From G963668605 sp963668605 (GTDB taxonomy: Bacteria > Acidobacteriota > Terriglobia > Bryobacterales > Bryobacteraceae), in NCBI GenBank assembly GCA_963668605.1, contig OY764903.1, positions 496,001-560,000 of the forward strand: a DNA stretch of 64,000 nt. Direction: 5' to 3'. Each line of letters begins with the position of its first letter. Position 1 is the stretch's first letter. The notes under the pieces were generated by a model. The model was not told the origin of the DNA. It did not search any database and saw nothing but the letters and a program-made list of their open reading frames with translations. A program made the translations under genes and the position numbers. Below are positions 36,499 to 44,227 of the stretch, one piece after another.

Positions 36499-37149
36499 AT
36501 GAAGTGGATAATCATCAACGAGGACCTCCGGGTCCGGCTGGAAGATGGAAAGCCGAAGCACTCGTCCCGGCAAGGAGTCTTGCTGGAACAAGCGATTGAG
36601 GTGGTTGACTTCTGGCTGAGAACCAATGAAAACGCCGAGGCGCAGGCTTGGCTGGATGGGGCTGAGGACGAGTTGGACCTGCAGAAGCGAATAGCACGCA
36701 TGGGCCCAACGTTACGCGAACTGTTGTGGCTGCCTGATGAGACCACGCCTCGGCCGGAACCAGCAAGTACAAGCGAATTAAGGGCACGAGCCGTCAGTGA
36801 GAGGGAGGAGGAACGGAATACTCAGAGGGAGTTCACACAAGGTGAAGAAGCCTTTCGGCTAGGCGACTACGACAAGGCGCTGGAGCATTTCCGCCCGCTG
36901 GCGAAGAAGGATAATCGATCGGCGTATTTCTATTTGGGTCAGATGTGTGAAAAAGGCGAGGGTGTCCCGCAGGATTACGTCAAAGCTTACGTGTTTTTCG
37001 ACATTGCCGCACATGGTAAGATTCCATACCCTGTCGACGAAGCAAAGTCGAGAATCGAAAAACTGATGTCCGCCGAGGAACTGCAGGAGGCAAGACGAAT
37101 TGTGCGTTATATGATGGCACTCACAATCCCGTTTGAGGGCAACTTCTGA
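36499..37149 (+). CDS. Sel1-like repeat protein
   Basis: 216 residues from ATG 36499; the frame is open to 36454 inside the inverted repeat, so the internal ATG is preferred. The N-terminal half is acidic and helical (VVDFWLRTNENAEAQAWLDGAEDELDLQKRI). The C-terminal half has a TPR-like helix pair (QGEEAFRLGDYDKALEHFRPLA) then a Sel1 unit (SAYFYLGQMCEKGEGVPQDYVKAYVFFDIAAH). Sel1 repeats mediate protein-protein contacts. It precedes an HNH-like gene by 20 bp, so the two are probably cotranscribed. Confidence 0.7.
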   Translation: MKWIIINEDLRVRLEDGKPKHSSRQGVLLEQAIEVVDFWLRTNENAEAQAWLDGAEDELDLQKRIARMGPTLRELLWLPDETTPRPEPASTSELRARAVSEREEERNTQREFTQGEEAFRLGDYDKALEHFRPLAKKDNRSAYFYLGQMCEKGEGVPQDYVKAYVFFDIAAHGKIPYPVDEAKSRIEKLMSAEELQEARRIVRYMMALTIPFEGNF

Positions 37150-37169
37150 GTCGGCGCTATGATCGGAGT

Positions 37170-37904
37170 ATGGGGAAGAAGTGTGCTCTGTGTACGGAAC
37201 GGGAGGATCTGCGGGACTCTCACATTTTCTCGGAGTTCTTTTATCAAGACCTGTACAACGAACAACACATATTTCTTCAAATATCATTGGATTCCGCGAC
37301 TCGACCAATCCCCAGGCCTAAAGGCCTCTACGAACCTCTGCTCTGCGGTCAATGCGAGGAGCACTTGAACAAGAGCTTCGAGACTCCGGGTGCGCAAATC
37401 GTAGAATCCATCCTCAAACGGCTCCCAACAGCCAAACAAGAGATTGCCATGCAGGTTGACTATCGAGCCTTCAGACTGTTCCAGCTATCGCTGATATGGA
37501 GGGCGTCGGTGGCGAGCCGCCAGGAGTTCTCCTCTGTTCGTCTTGGGCCGCACGAGGAACGGATGCGACTGATGCTCCTTAACAACGACCTGGGTGACGA
37601 TGAAATGTATCCCTGTATTGTGATCGCGCCCGCAGCGCACGAGATTCTCCGGCGGGGAATATTTCTGCCTGAGCAATTGAGGATTGAGGGTCATCGCGCT
37701 TACCGAGTGATGGCGCGAGGCTTGTGGTGGATCTATTTGGTCTCCAGTCATCCGGTCGGGCCAATCTGGTCGCGATCGCTGACGCGGGAAGGAGTGCTTA
37801 CGGTGTATTGGGAATCGAAAAGGAGTTCAGAATTCCTTTCCCACTTGGCCTCCGATCTCAGCAGGCATCCTATGCTGAGACAAGCAGACGACAAATACCG
37901 ATGA
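37170..37904 (+). CDS. HNH-like zinc-ribbon protein, possible nuclease
   Basis: 244 residues. Begins K-K-C-A-L-C-T-E-R-E-D-L-R-D-S-H-I-F-S-E, then LLCGQCEEHLNKSFE: two C-x2-C knuckles with the SHI His between them, the arrangement of a treble-clef HNH domain, without the classic downstream N-H pair clearly visible. The remaining ~150 residues (RAFRLFQLSLIWRASVASRQEF...; CIVIAPAAHEIL; VYWESKRSSEFL) match no family I recognise. Such proteins are frequent in accessory islands, some in defence contexts. Function unproved. Confidence 0.6.
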   Translation: MGKKCALCTEREDLRDSHIFSEFFYQDLYNEQHIFLQISLDSATRPIPRPKGLYEPLLCGQCEEHLNKSFETPGAQIVESILKRLPTAKQEIAMQVDYRAFRLFQLSLIWRASVASRQEFSSVRLGPHEERMRLMLLNNDLGDDEMYPCIVIAPAAHEILRRGIFLPEQLRIEGHRAYRVMARGLWWIYLVSSHPVGPIWSRSLTREGVLTVYWESKRSSEFLSHLASDLSRHPMLRQADDKYR

Positions 37905-38075
37905 GGACGCTGCGCAGACTTGAATTGCTGACCTCCTGCGTTTTTAGGTGCGTACTCTGACCTGCAGCGAGGCTGACGGCTTCACCCGGCCCGATAGCCG
38001 AGTTGGTTGCCGGGTCCGGGGTGAAATGATACCTTGAATCGAGTTCACAAAAATGAGAACCTAGGTGGAGGGAGT

Positions 38076-38447
38076 TTGGCCCAGACAGAAGTATTTTTCT
38101 ACCGGGAACCGAAAGACGATTCAGTGCCCCTTTTACAGTGGCTCGATGACCTGCCCATGAAGGTTCAGGCCAAATGCTCCGAACGGATTGACCGTTTAGG
38201 GGAGCTGGGACACGAGTTGCGGCGACCGGAGGCCGACTTCCTGCGAGACGGCATTTATGAGCTTCGCGCGAGCTATCAGGGAGTGCACTACCGAATGCTC
38301 TATTTTTTCGCGGGCAAGGCAGTCGTGGTCGTCTCCCACGGGCTGGCAAAGGAGCGCGAGGTCCCGGCTCGCGAGATTGACCACGCGGTGGAGTGCAAGC
38401 AGTTGGTCGAAACCGATTTTGAAAAGTTCACGTTTAGACCGGAGTAG
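38076..38447 (+). CDS. Type II toxin, Gp49/HigB (RelE-superfamily)
   Basis: About 123 residues from TTG 38076, which sits directly after GGTGGAGGGAG (strong Shine-Dalgarno); the frame is open to 38034. VFFYREPKDDSVPLLQWLDDLPMKVQAKCSERIDRLGELG followed by LRDGIYELRASYQGVHYRMLYFFAGKAVVVVSHGLAKE is the phage-derived Gp49-like fold, with the R-Y/L...R and the K-rich end used in mRNA cleavage. The antitoxin starts 5 bp after its stop. Confidence 0.87.
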   Translation: MAQTEVFFYREPKDDSVPLLQWLDDLPMKVQAKCSERIDRLGELGHELRRPEADFLRDGIYELRASYQGVHYRMLYFFAGKAVVVVSHGLAKEREVPAREIDHAVECKQLVETDFEKFTFRPE

Positions 38448-38452
38448 AGCCA

Positions 38453-38776
38453 ATGGCACAGAAGAAATTTCATTCAAAGGCCACGCAGTTTCTCTACAAC
38501 CGCTACATTGCGGGCGACCCCAAGCGCGAAGCGGTATACGAAGAGGAGGTCATTAACGCTGAGATTGCACGGAAGATTTACGAACTGCGCACTAAGGCGG
38601 GCCTCACCCAGCAAGAGCTAGCCGAACGCGTGGGAACGTCGAAGTCGGCAATCTGCCGGCTTGAGGATGCTGACTACGAAGGCCATTCCCTGTCCATGCT
38701 CAAGCGTATCGCCGAGGCGCTCGACAAGCGTGTTGAAATCCGGTTCATGCCGGCCAAGCGATTGCGAACGGCTTAA
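38453..38776 (+). CDS. XRE-family antitoxin (HigA-type)
   Basis: 107 residues. HTH_3 domain at residues ~46-95: IYELRTKAGLTQQELAERVGTSKSAICRLEDADYEGHSLSMLKRIAEALDKRVEIRF. Downstream of the toxin, the HigBA order. It should neutralise the toxin and repress the pair's promoter. The 284 bp after it contain the right inverted repeat and a hairpin, no gene. Confidence 0.9.
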   Translation: MAQKKFHSKATQFLYNRYIAGDPKREAVYEEEVINAEIARKIYELRTKAGLTQQELAERVGTSKSAICRLEDADYEGHSLSMLKRIAEALDKRVEIRFMPAKRLRTA

Positions 38777-38905
38777 GGATTGGCTCAAGAAGCCCACCAC
38801 TCGGGGGGCGAAGCCGTCTGTTAAGGCCGTGCCGGTCTCCGTCACAGTGTACCGCAGACAGGCCGGCGGACAGTGTAGGCCGTCGCGAGCATCATTTTGC
38901 CGGGA

Positions 38906-38991
38906 CACTCTCGAAAACCACTCGTAAGCCATTGATTCCCCATTAGCCGGGGTGAAGGCAATCCGAATCCATGCAACCGGGATTTTCATTC
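38906..38991 (-). repeat. Right inverted repeat of accessory cassette
   Basis: Reverse complement of the left repeat at 36370-36456. On the minus strand it reads as an open frame M-K-I-P-V-A-W-I-R-I-A-F-T-P-A-N-G, suggesting the repeat may derive from a coding end. Together the pair encloses 2.45 kb holding the Sel1, HNH-like and toxin-antitoxin genes. Confidence 0.8.
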
Positions 38992-39021
38992 CACTCAGGT
39001 AGCCACCACGGATCTTTGGCT

Positions 39022-39047
39022 GTGGGGCGCTTGTCCGAGCGCCCCAC
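39022..39047 (-). terminator. Strong hairpin downstream of secreted-protein gene
   Basis: GTGGGGCGCT-TGTCCG-AGCGCCCCAC is a perfect 10-bp stem with a 6-nt loop, lying just after the stop of the minus-strand gene at 39061. There is no U-run after it; it may end transcription or stabilise the 3' end. Confidence 0.5.
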
Positions 39048-39060
39048 ATACACCTTGCCG

Positions 39061-39687
39061 CTACTTCGATACCGCAAACCCGTCCACTTGAACTTCGAGG
39101 AGATGGTTGACGCGGATGCCGTAGGTGCCGTCGGTCTTCGCCGCCGCACCGCTCTTGGGCAGCGAGTGCACCACCACGCCGTTGACCGCGAAGTCTATCT
39201 TGTCGGCGCCGACACGCACTTCGAGGGCATTGGTGGATTTTCCGGTGTCGTCCGGTTTCTTTACCGCGTCGTTGGGTGTCTTCGGCGCCACGGTGCTGGT
39301 TGCGTCGCCCTCCCGGCTCTTGATCAGCCACGTCCCGTTCTGCGCGACCACAAAGTACAGGTAACTCTGCTGCGCGCCTTCGAGAGCGCTGCCGCCGAAC
39401 ACCAGACCGTAATAGTTGTTGTGGCCGCTCGGCTTCATCAGTGTGAACGTGCCCTTGAGCGTATAAGCGCCCGTCGCGGTATTCTCCGGATTCCAGTACA
39501 CCGCAGCTTTGGGATTGGTTGCATGGAAGCCCGATCCCATGGTCACGAACTTGATGTCACCGGCAGCGTCAGGGTCCGATGCGGACGTGCTGCGATCGAC
39601 GCGCATCTTCCAACCTTGCGGCGTTTGGGCGGCAAGTGGCGCGAAAGCCACTAGCGTGAGTACAGCAACATGAAGATAGCTCTTCAT
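39061..39687 (-). CDS. Secreted LamG/DUF1080-like protein
   Basis: 208 residues. ATG is preceded by AAGGAGGAACACGAA. Signal peptide MKSYLHVAVLTLVAFAPLAAQ. The mature chain is beta-rich (AYTLKGTFTLMKPSGHNNYYGLVFGG; YLYFVVAQNGTWLIKSREG; LEVRVGADKIDFAVNGVVVHSLP; YGIRVNHLLEVQVDGF), which is the pattern of a concanavalin A-like lectin/glucanase fold as in DUF1080 sugar-binding proteins. No catalytic residues assigned. Confidence 0.65.
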   Translation of the reverse strand: MKSYLHVAVLTLVAFAPLAAQTPQGWKMRVDRSTSASDPDAAGDIKFVTMGSGFHATNPKAAVYWNPENTATGAYTLKGTFTLMKPSGHNNYYGLVFGGSALEGAQQSYLYFVVAQNGTWLIKSREGDATSTVAPKTPNDAVKKPDDTGKSTNALEVRVGADKIDFAVNGVVVHSLPKSGAAAKTDGTYGIRVNHLLEVQVDGFAVSK

Positions 39688-39804
39688 TTCGTGTTCCTCC
39701 TTCGATTCCTCTGTCGAGGCGGCCGGGGCGGCGAAATAGCTACAACGCCAACCAGGATTTCCGATCCGGCTCCCTGATTGGACCCTATCATAATATTGGC
39801 TTCA

Positions 39805-39825
39805 CGTATCAGGCTGTTATCATGA
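39805..39825 (+). repeat. 21-bp direct repeat, right copy
   Basis: CGTATCAGGCTGTT(A)TCATGA; partner of 36312-36332. It lies 4 bp before the possible start of the GH10-like gene, so it may also overlap that gene's leader. Confidence 0.6.
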
Positions 39826-39829
39826 GCCC

Positions 39830-41383
39830 ATGTACAGCCAGAAGCTAATGTTCATGCTTTACGAGATCGCCAACGTGACCTGGCGTCCCGTACGGAAAAA
39901 CGTGGTGGTGGAACAGCGCGCACCTGTCGACCGCATCCTCGCCGGCCTGAACAAGCCCGAGTACGGGCCCGTAACCATGAACGGCGGGCGCGAACACGTC
40001 CCCGGCGGTAGCGGAAAATGGTGCACGAGGACCCCAATATTGCGCCTCGCCTTAATCCTGCCCCTAGTGTGTGGGCCTGCCTGTGCGGGTATGTTCGACG
40101 GCGTGGACCAGGCCAGCCGTCCCGTGATGGAGCAAGCGCGCAAACGCATCGAAAGCCTGCGCAAGGGCGATTTCCACGTTGTCTTCGTGGACGAGGCCGG
40201 CAAGCCAGTTTCCGCCGACGTCCGGCTGCGCCTCGCGCGCCACGAGTTCCGTTTTGGCGCGAGCCTCTATGGTTTCCCGCGATTGGGCGAGGCCGCCCGC
40301 AAGCAGGCGCTCGATGTCGTCGACGAGATCTTCAACACCGTTACCATCACCAACTACTGGTCGGAAAACGAGCGCGCTCCCGGTGGCGAGCGCAACTGGG
40401 CGGACGCGGACCGCATGCTCGCGTGGGCGCTTGAGCACGCCAAAACCCCGCGCTTCCACGCTATGCTCTACACCACGCCGGGATGGGCCGCACGCGTGGG
40501 CTCCGCCGATGAGTGGTGGCGGCTGGTGGAAGGGCGCATCCAAGCCGTGGCGGAGCGCTACGGAACCCGCATCCACGAATACGACGTGCTCAACGAAGTG
40601 GCCAGCCGCGCCTGGGTCTGGAAGGAAAACATGGAGGAACAGCGCCGGCTTCCGGACTTCGCGCAGTTCTCCGATTCCGCCGCCGGTGCGCGCTGTTTCG
40701 CCCTGGCCCGCAAATACCTGCCTGGGGCCGAACTGGTGAACAACGACGCCAACATCGCCACGCCATCAAGCCCGGCCATCGCCACCGTACTGGATTACGA
40801 ACGCAGCCTCATCGCACGCGGCGCTCCCATCGACGCCACGGGCCACCAGGCGCACTTTTACGCATCCGGCAACATGCCCTTCGAGCAAGGCCACGCGGAG
40901 GCCGGCAAGGACGCTTTCACCATGAAGGCGCTGAGCGAGGGCTTGGACCGCCTCGCCGAACCGGGCAAGCCTGTCCTAATCACCGAACTTTCCGCGCCCT
41001 CCCGCAGCAACAAGAGAACCGGGCCGCAGCCCTCGCTGACTCCTGAGGAAATTGCGGCATGGGAGGTCAATTATTACACCCTGGCTTTCTCCAAGCCCTA
41101 CGTTCGCGAGGTCACGCGCTGGTTCGTGATCGATGAGTTGGGCGGACGCGGAGTGGATGCGGGCCTCATCACCAAGGACGGCAAGCTCAAGCCCTCGTAT
41201 TACGCCCTGCGCCAGTTGCTAAACGAAACCTGGTCGAGCGCCTGGCAGGGCAAGGCGAACGGCGCGGTCGCATTCCGCGGCTTCTTCGGCGACTACGAAG
41301 TCGTGGTTCCGGGCTATGCCAAGGCCGTGTTCGCGGCCCACGCCAGCGGACCCCGATCCATTACCGTAAAGCTGCGCCGCTGA
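39830..41383 (+). CDS. Secreted GH10-like endo-beta-1,4-xylanase
   Basis: Up to 517 residues from ATG 39830; ATG 39977 is an alternative that places the hydrophobic export segment (PILRLALILPLVCGPACAG) nearer the N-terminus. The first ~49 residues are unlike GH10 and may not be translated. Catalytic residues fit the (beta/alpha)8 GH10 pattern: acid/base Glu256 in YDVLNEV and nucleophile Glu386 in VLITELS. RFGASLYGFPRLGEAARKQ and NTVTITNYWSENE are typical early strands, and DATGHQAHFYA matches the H-x-H region. It should hydrolyse xylan in the periplasm or outside the cell. Confidence 0.85.
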   Translation: MYSQKLMFMLYEIANVTWRPVRKNVVVEQRAPVDRILAGLNKPEYGPVTMNGGREHVPGGSGKWCTRTPILRLALILPLVCGPACAGMFDGVDQASRPVMEQARKRIESLRKGDFHVVFVDEAGKPVSADVRLRLARHEFRFGASLYGFPRLGEAARKQALDVVDEIFNTVTITNYWSENERAPGGERNWADADRMLAWALEHAKTPRFHAMLYTTPGWAARVGSADEWWRLVEGRIQAVAERYGTRIHEYDVLNEVASRAWVWKENMEEQRRLPDFAQFSDSAAGARCFALARKYLPGAELVNNDANIATPSSPAIATVLDYERSLIARGAPIDATGHQAHFYASGNMPFEQGHAEAGKDAFTMKALSEGLDRLAEPGKPVLITELSAPSRSNKRTGPQPSLTPEEIAAWEVNYYTLAFSKPYVREVTRWFVIDELGGRGVDAGLITKDGKLKPSYYALRQLLNETWSSAWQGKANGAVAFRGFFGDYEVVVPGYAKAVFAAHASGPRSITVKLRR

Positions 41384-41401
41384 TTCCTACCAGGACACGG
41401 C

Positions 41402-44197
41402 TCAGCCAAAGAAGTCTTGTTGCGCGTGGTCTTTCGGGCCGATGACGATCTCCTCAAACTCGGCGATGGTAGCGGAAAAGCTCAGCCGCATTCCGTTCAG
41501 CGAGGAGGGGATGGGTACGAGGGAGAATGGCAGCGCCGCTTCGCGGGCATGTGCCACGCGGTAAACTGCGATGCCATCCTGCGGTTTCAGATCTAGCGCT
41601 GGGAGATCCAGGGCGACCTCACCTTTCCACGGTCCGTAATCGCGGCCGTTCCCAGATGGAGAAAATCCGCGGCCGTGGTTGAAAATTGCAAACACCCACA
41701 TTTTCTGTTTCTTGCTGACCGAGTACTCCAACCAGTCGCTCGCCGGAGCGAATGCGATCCATTTTACGGTCTCCAGGAGCCCCTGAGCGATGCGGGTGGG
41801 AGCCGAATCGTCCCAATATGTCAGGCATTCGCCGCTGAAGAGAAACAGCTTGCCCTTTCCTCTGCCTGTGCGGACTACCATGGGATCGTTGTTCGCCAGC
41901 CGGTCACTCACGGTCGCGGCTCCCGCCGGTTCGAGGTGCGTATAAGGAAGCCCGTTAGACTTCCTGGTCGCCCCAAGTTGCACGCCGGCGAATTCACGCG
42001 TGACCAACTCGCCGTCTGCTCCACGCAGTTGACCGGCGGCTATCATCAGGTTGCCGCCGGCCTCAACGAACTGCTTCAGGTTGCCCGTGGTCTGGCCGTC
42101 AATTGCCCCGTTCCCGAGAAAAATGATTACGCGATACTGGCTGAGCTTTTCCGCGGGTGTATCCCAGGGAATAAAATCCACGGGTCCGTAGGGAGTTCCG
42201 GTGTACAGCCTGTCCGGGTTCGTGCGCCAAGGCGATCCGAATTTGGCGAACACGAGGTTCAGCAGCGCGTAGTCCCACAGATAGGTGTCCTCCGTCTTCG
42301 GCGTGCGTCCCTGCTCCTGCGCCAGTTTTGCTTTGGCCCATCGGGCAGAAACCGAGGGTTCCCGCAACGCGCGGGCCATCTCGGTTTTCGGAAGCCACTC
42401 TCCGGCCTCCCAACTCGCGCTTGGGCCGGCCACCCTGTTCCATTCGTCGCCCATGGCCCGCATCACGGCGATACGCACTTTCTGGCTACCTAACCTCGGA
42501 TGGGTCTTGGCGTAACGGCAGAAATCCAGCCACATCTTGCCGTATTCGCTAAGGAATCTGTCCCTCCTGGACCAGACAGGGATCTCGTCCATGAGATAAC
42601 CGGCGCCGGAGTGAAAATACACAAGCAGTCCTTGCCCGATCTCCCTAAGTGGATAGCTGCCCCAGTAGTTGCGGTCCCAGGCGTCGAAATCGTACCCGAA
42701 TTGCTTGCCGTAGGCAGCCGCCGCGCCGCGCGAATTGGCAACCACCACGTTGACGCTCTGCCTGTGGATGTTCTTATGCAGCACTATATCCACGCCGGAG
42801 TGGTAGCAATACGCACCTTGAAAAGCGGCCCGGTCGAGATTAGCCATAATCTTGAACCGGTCCCGCTGAGCGCCTAACGCGCTTTCGCACTGCCGCCGCA
42901 ACTCTTGAAAATATTCGAATGTAAGCCGCCAGGCGGGGATTCCTCCTTTGCTAACGCTTTCGTAACCCGGGATCTCGCCGATGGCCGCATCGGCTATTCC
43001 GCCGCCATAATTCCCGTACGCTCCGTTTACCTCGAGTTCAAACATCATGGCCCTGCCGCCGGGCACCAGCTCGAACCAGCGTTGGATCAGCCGGCAAGTC
43101 TCCTTTACGGCTTCGGCGATTCGGGCTTTGCGTTCGGCCGGGGACCACTTCGGCATGGAAGGCATTACGGGAGTGGAGCCCCGCATGAGGCTGTGCCAGT
43201 GAAAGAACTGATGTTTTCCTGGCTGCGCTTTAGGGTATCCGCAATTCCGCAGTTCCAGGACCGGGCTTACCAGAATTTCGCGAAAGCCTGCCTCGGCAGC
43301 GGCCTTGGCCCAGAGTTCGAAACCAGGTTCGGAGCCGTAGGAACTACTCGGCAGGTAAGCCAACACGTCCGCAATACCGGTGCGGAGATACTTTCCGCCT
43401 TCTATCGGGGAAATACCGCGCTCCACGATCTTCACGTCGGCAGTGGGATACGGCAGTTTAGGCAACCCCGGCCGCTCGTATTCCGTGGGCTGAAACAGCG
43501 AATCGTGGAACGCCGTGCAGGCAAGGTGGCTGTCAATGGCGTGTAATTGGGCGCCTTCGGGAACAAAGGCTTTTTCGTACGCCGGCCGCGGCCCGTTGTA
43601 CGCGCCGCGCTGGCATATGAAGTTGCGCGGGTTCCAGGAGTTCTGATGCGGCGGATGGAGCGTGAACCACTGGCTGCCGCATTCCCGCATTAGCCGGAGT
43701 GTGGCTGTTTCCTCCGGAGAGGCGGGGACGTATACGCACTCGACTTCGTATGCGGCGGCGTTCGCGTAGCCTTTGCTTTTTCTCCAGACCACGCAATCGT
43801 TCACGGTGATGAGGTCCGGCAGGCAGTCCGCCGGTTGCATCCGCAATACGAACTTGTAGGCGTAACCTGTGCCGAGGGGCCGCCCCCATTGGATCGCCAC
43901 CCCGAACAGGCCGGTGTCCTTTTGCGCCTGTGCGCGCCCTTTCATCCAGAACGAAGTGGCATCCTCGGAGCGAATGACCACGTCCGCCCCATAAGAGAAG
44001 CCCTTTGCCCTCCCGTACCACCAAAGCTCTGGAACGCCCCAGCGGTCGCCGCCCAACCCAGGCGCACCTAATGGGGTTAAGCCGTCCCAGTTGGAATAGC
44101 TTGCCGGCAACTCCAAGCCGCCCTGCGCGCTGGCGGACGTAGTTCGAATCAGCGCAGCGGCTGCCGCTGAAGTTTTGACAAAGCGCCGTCGTTTCAT
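41402..44197 (-). CDS. Large Tat-exported protein, glycoside-hydrolase-like, substrate unknown
   Basis: 931 residues from ATG 44197 (GAGGGGTC upstream; MKRRRFVKTSAAAAALIRT...ASA Tat signal; the frame is open to 44215). The N-terminal ~180 residues are beta-rich. The middle looks like a TIM-barrel hydrolase (AEAGFREILVSPVLELRNCG; GRAMMFELEVNGAYGNYGGG; GYLMDEIPVWSRRDRFLSEY). The C-terminal third has a glutamine-amidotransferase-like beta-galactosidase trimerisation fold (QYRVIIFLGNGAIDGQTTGNL...VEAGGNLMIAAGQLRG; GKGKLFLFSGECL). Probably a polysaccharide hydrolase. It lies 30 bp downstream of Oar receptor 4, same strand, likely cotranscribed. Confidence 0.65.
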   Translation of the reverse strand: MKRRRFVKTSAAAAALIRTTSASAQGGLELPASYSNWDGLTPLGAPGLGGDRWGVPELWWYGRAKGFSYGADVVIRSEDATSFWMKGRAQAQKDTGLFGVAIQWGRPLGTGYAYKFVLRMQPADCLPDLITVNDCVVWRKSKGYANAAAYEVECVYVPASPEETATLRLMRECGSQWFTLHPPHQNSWNPRNFICQRGAYNGPRPAYEKAFVPEGAQLHAIDSHLACTAFHDSLFQPTEYERPGLPKLPYPTADVKIVERGISPIEGGKYLRTGIADVLAYLPSSSYGSEPGFELWAKAAAEAGFREILVSPVLELRNCGYPKAQPGKHQFFHWHSLMRGSTPVMPSMPKWSPAERKARIAEAVKETCRLIQRWFELVPGGRAMMFELEVNGAYGNYGGGIADAAIGEIPGYESVSKGGIPAWRLTFEYFQELRRQCESALGAQRDRFKIMANLDRAAFQGAYCYHSGVDIVLHKNIHRQSVNVVVANSRGAAAAYGKQFGYDFDAWDRNYWGSYPLREIGQGLLVYFHSGAGYLMDEIPVWSRRDRFLSEYGKMWLDFCRYAKTHPRLGSQKVRIAVMRAMGDEWNRVAGPSASWEAGEWLPKTEMARALREPSVSARWAKAKLAQEQGRTPKTEDTYLWDYALLNLVFAKFGSPWRTNPDRLYTGTPYGPVDFIPWDTPAEKLSQYRVIIFLGNGAIDGQTTGNLKQFVEAGGNLMIAAGQLRGADGELVTREFAGVQLGATRKSNGLPYTHLEPAGAATVSDRLANNDPMVVRTGRGKGKLFLFSGECLTYWDDSAPTRIAQGLLETVKWIAFAPASDWLEYSVSKKQKMWVFAIFNHGRGFSPSGNGRDYGPWKGEVALDLPALDLKPQDGIAVYRVAHAREAALPFSLVPIPSSLNGMRLSFSATIAEFEEIVIGPKDHAQQDFFG

Positions 44198-44227
44198 TCT
44201 GGTGACCCCTCGCAATTCTGGCCGCTC

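Noticed and set aside
37976..38027. GC-rich imperfect stem-loop before the HigBA-type toxin, considered as a terminator or riboswitch
   Set aside because: The stem has bulges, there is no U-run, and no known riboswitch core is visible.
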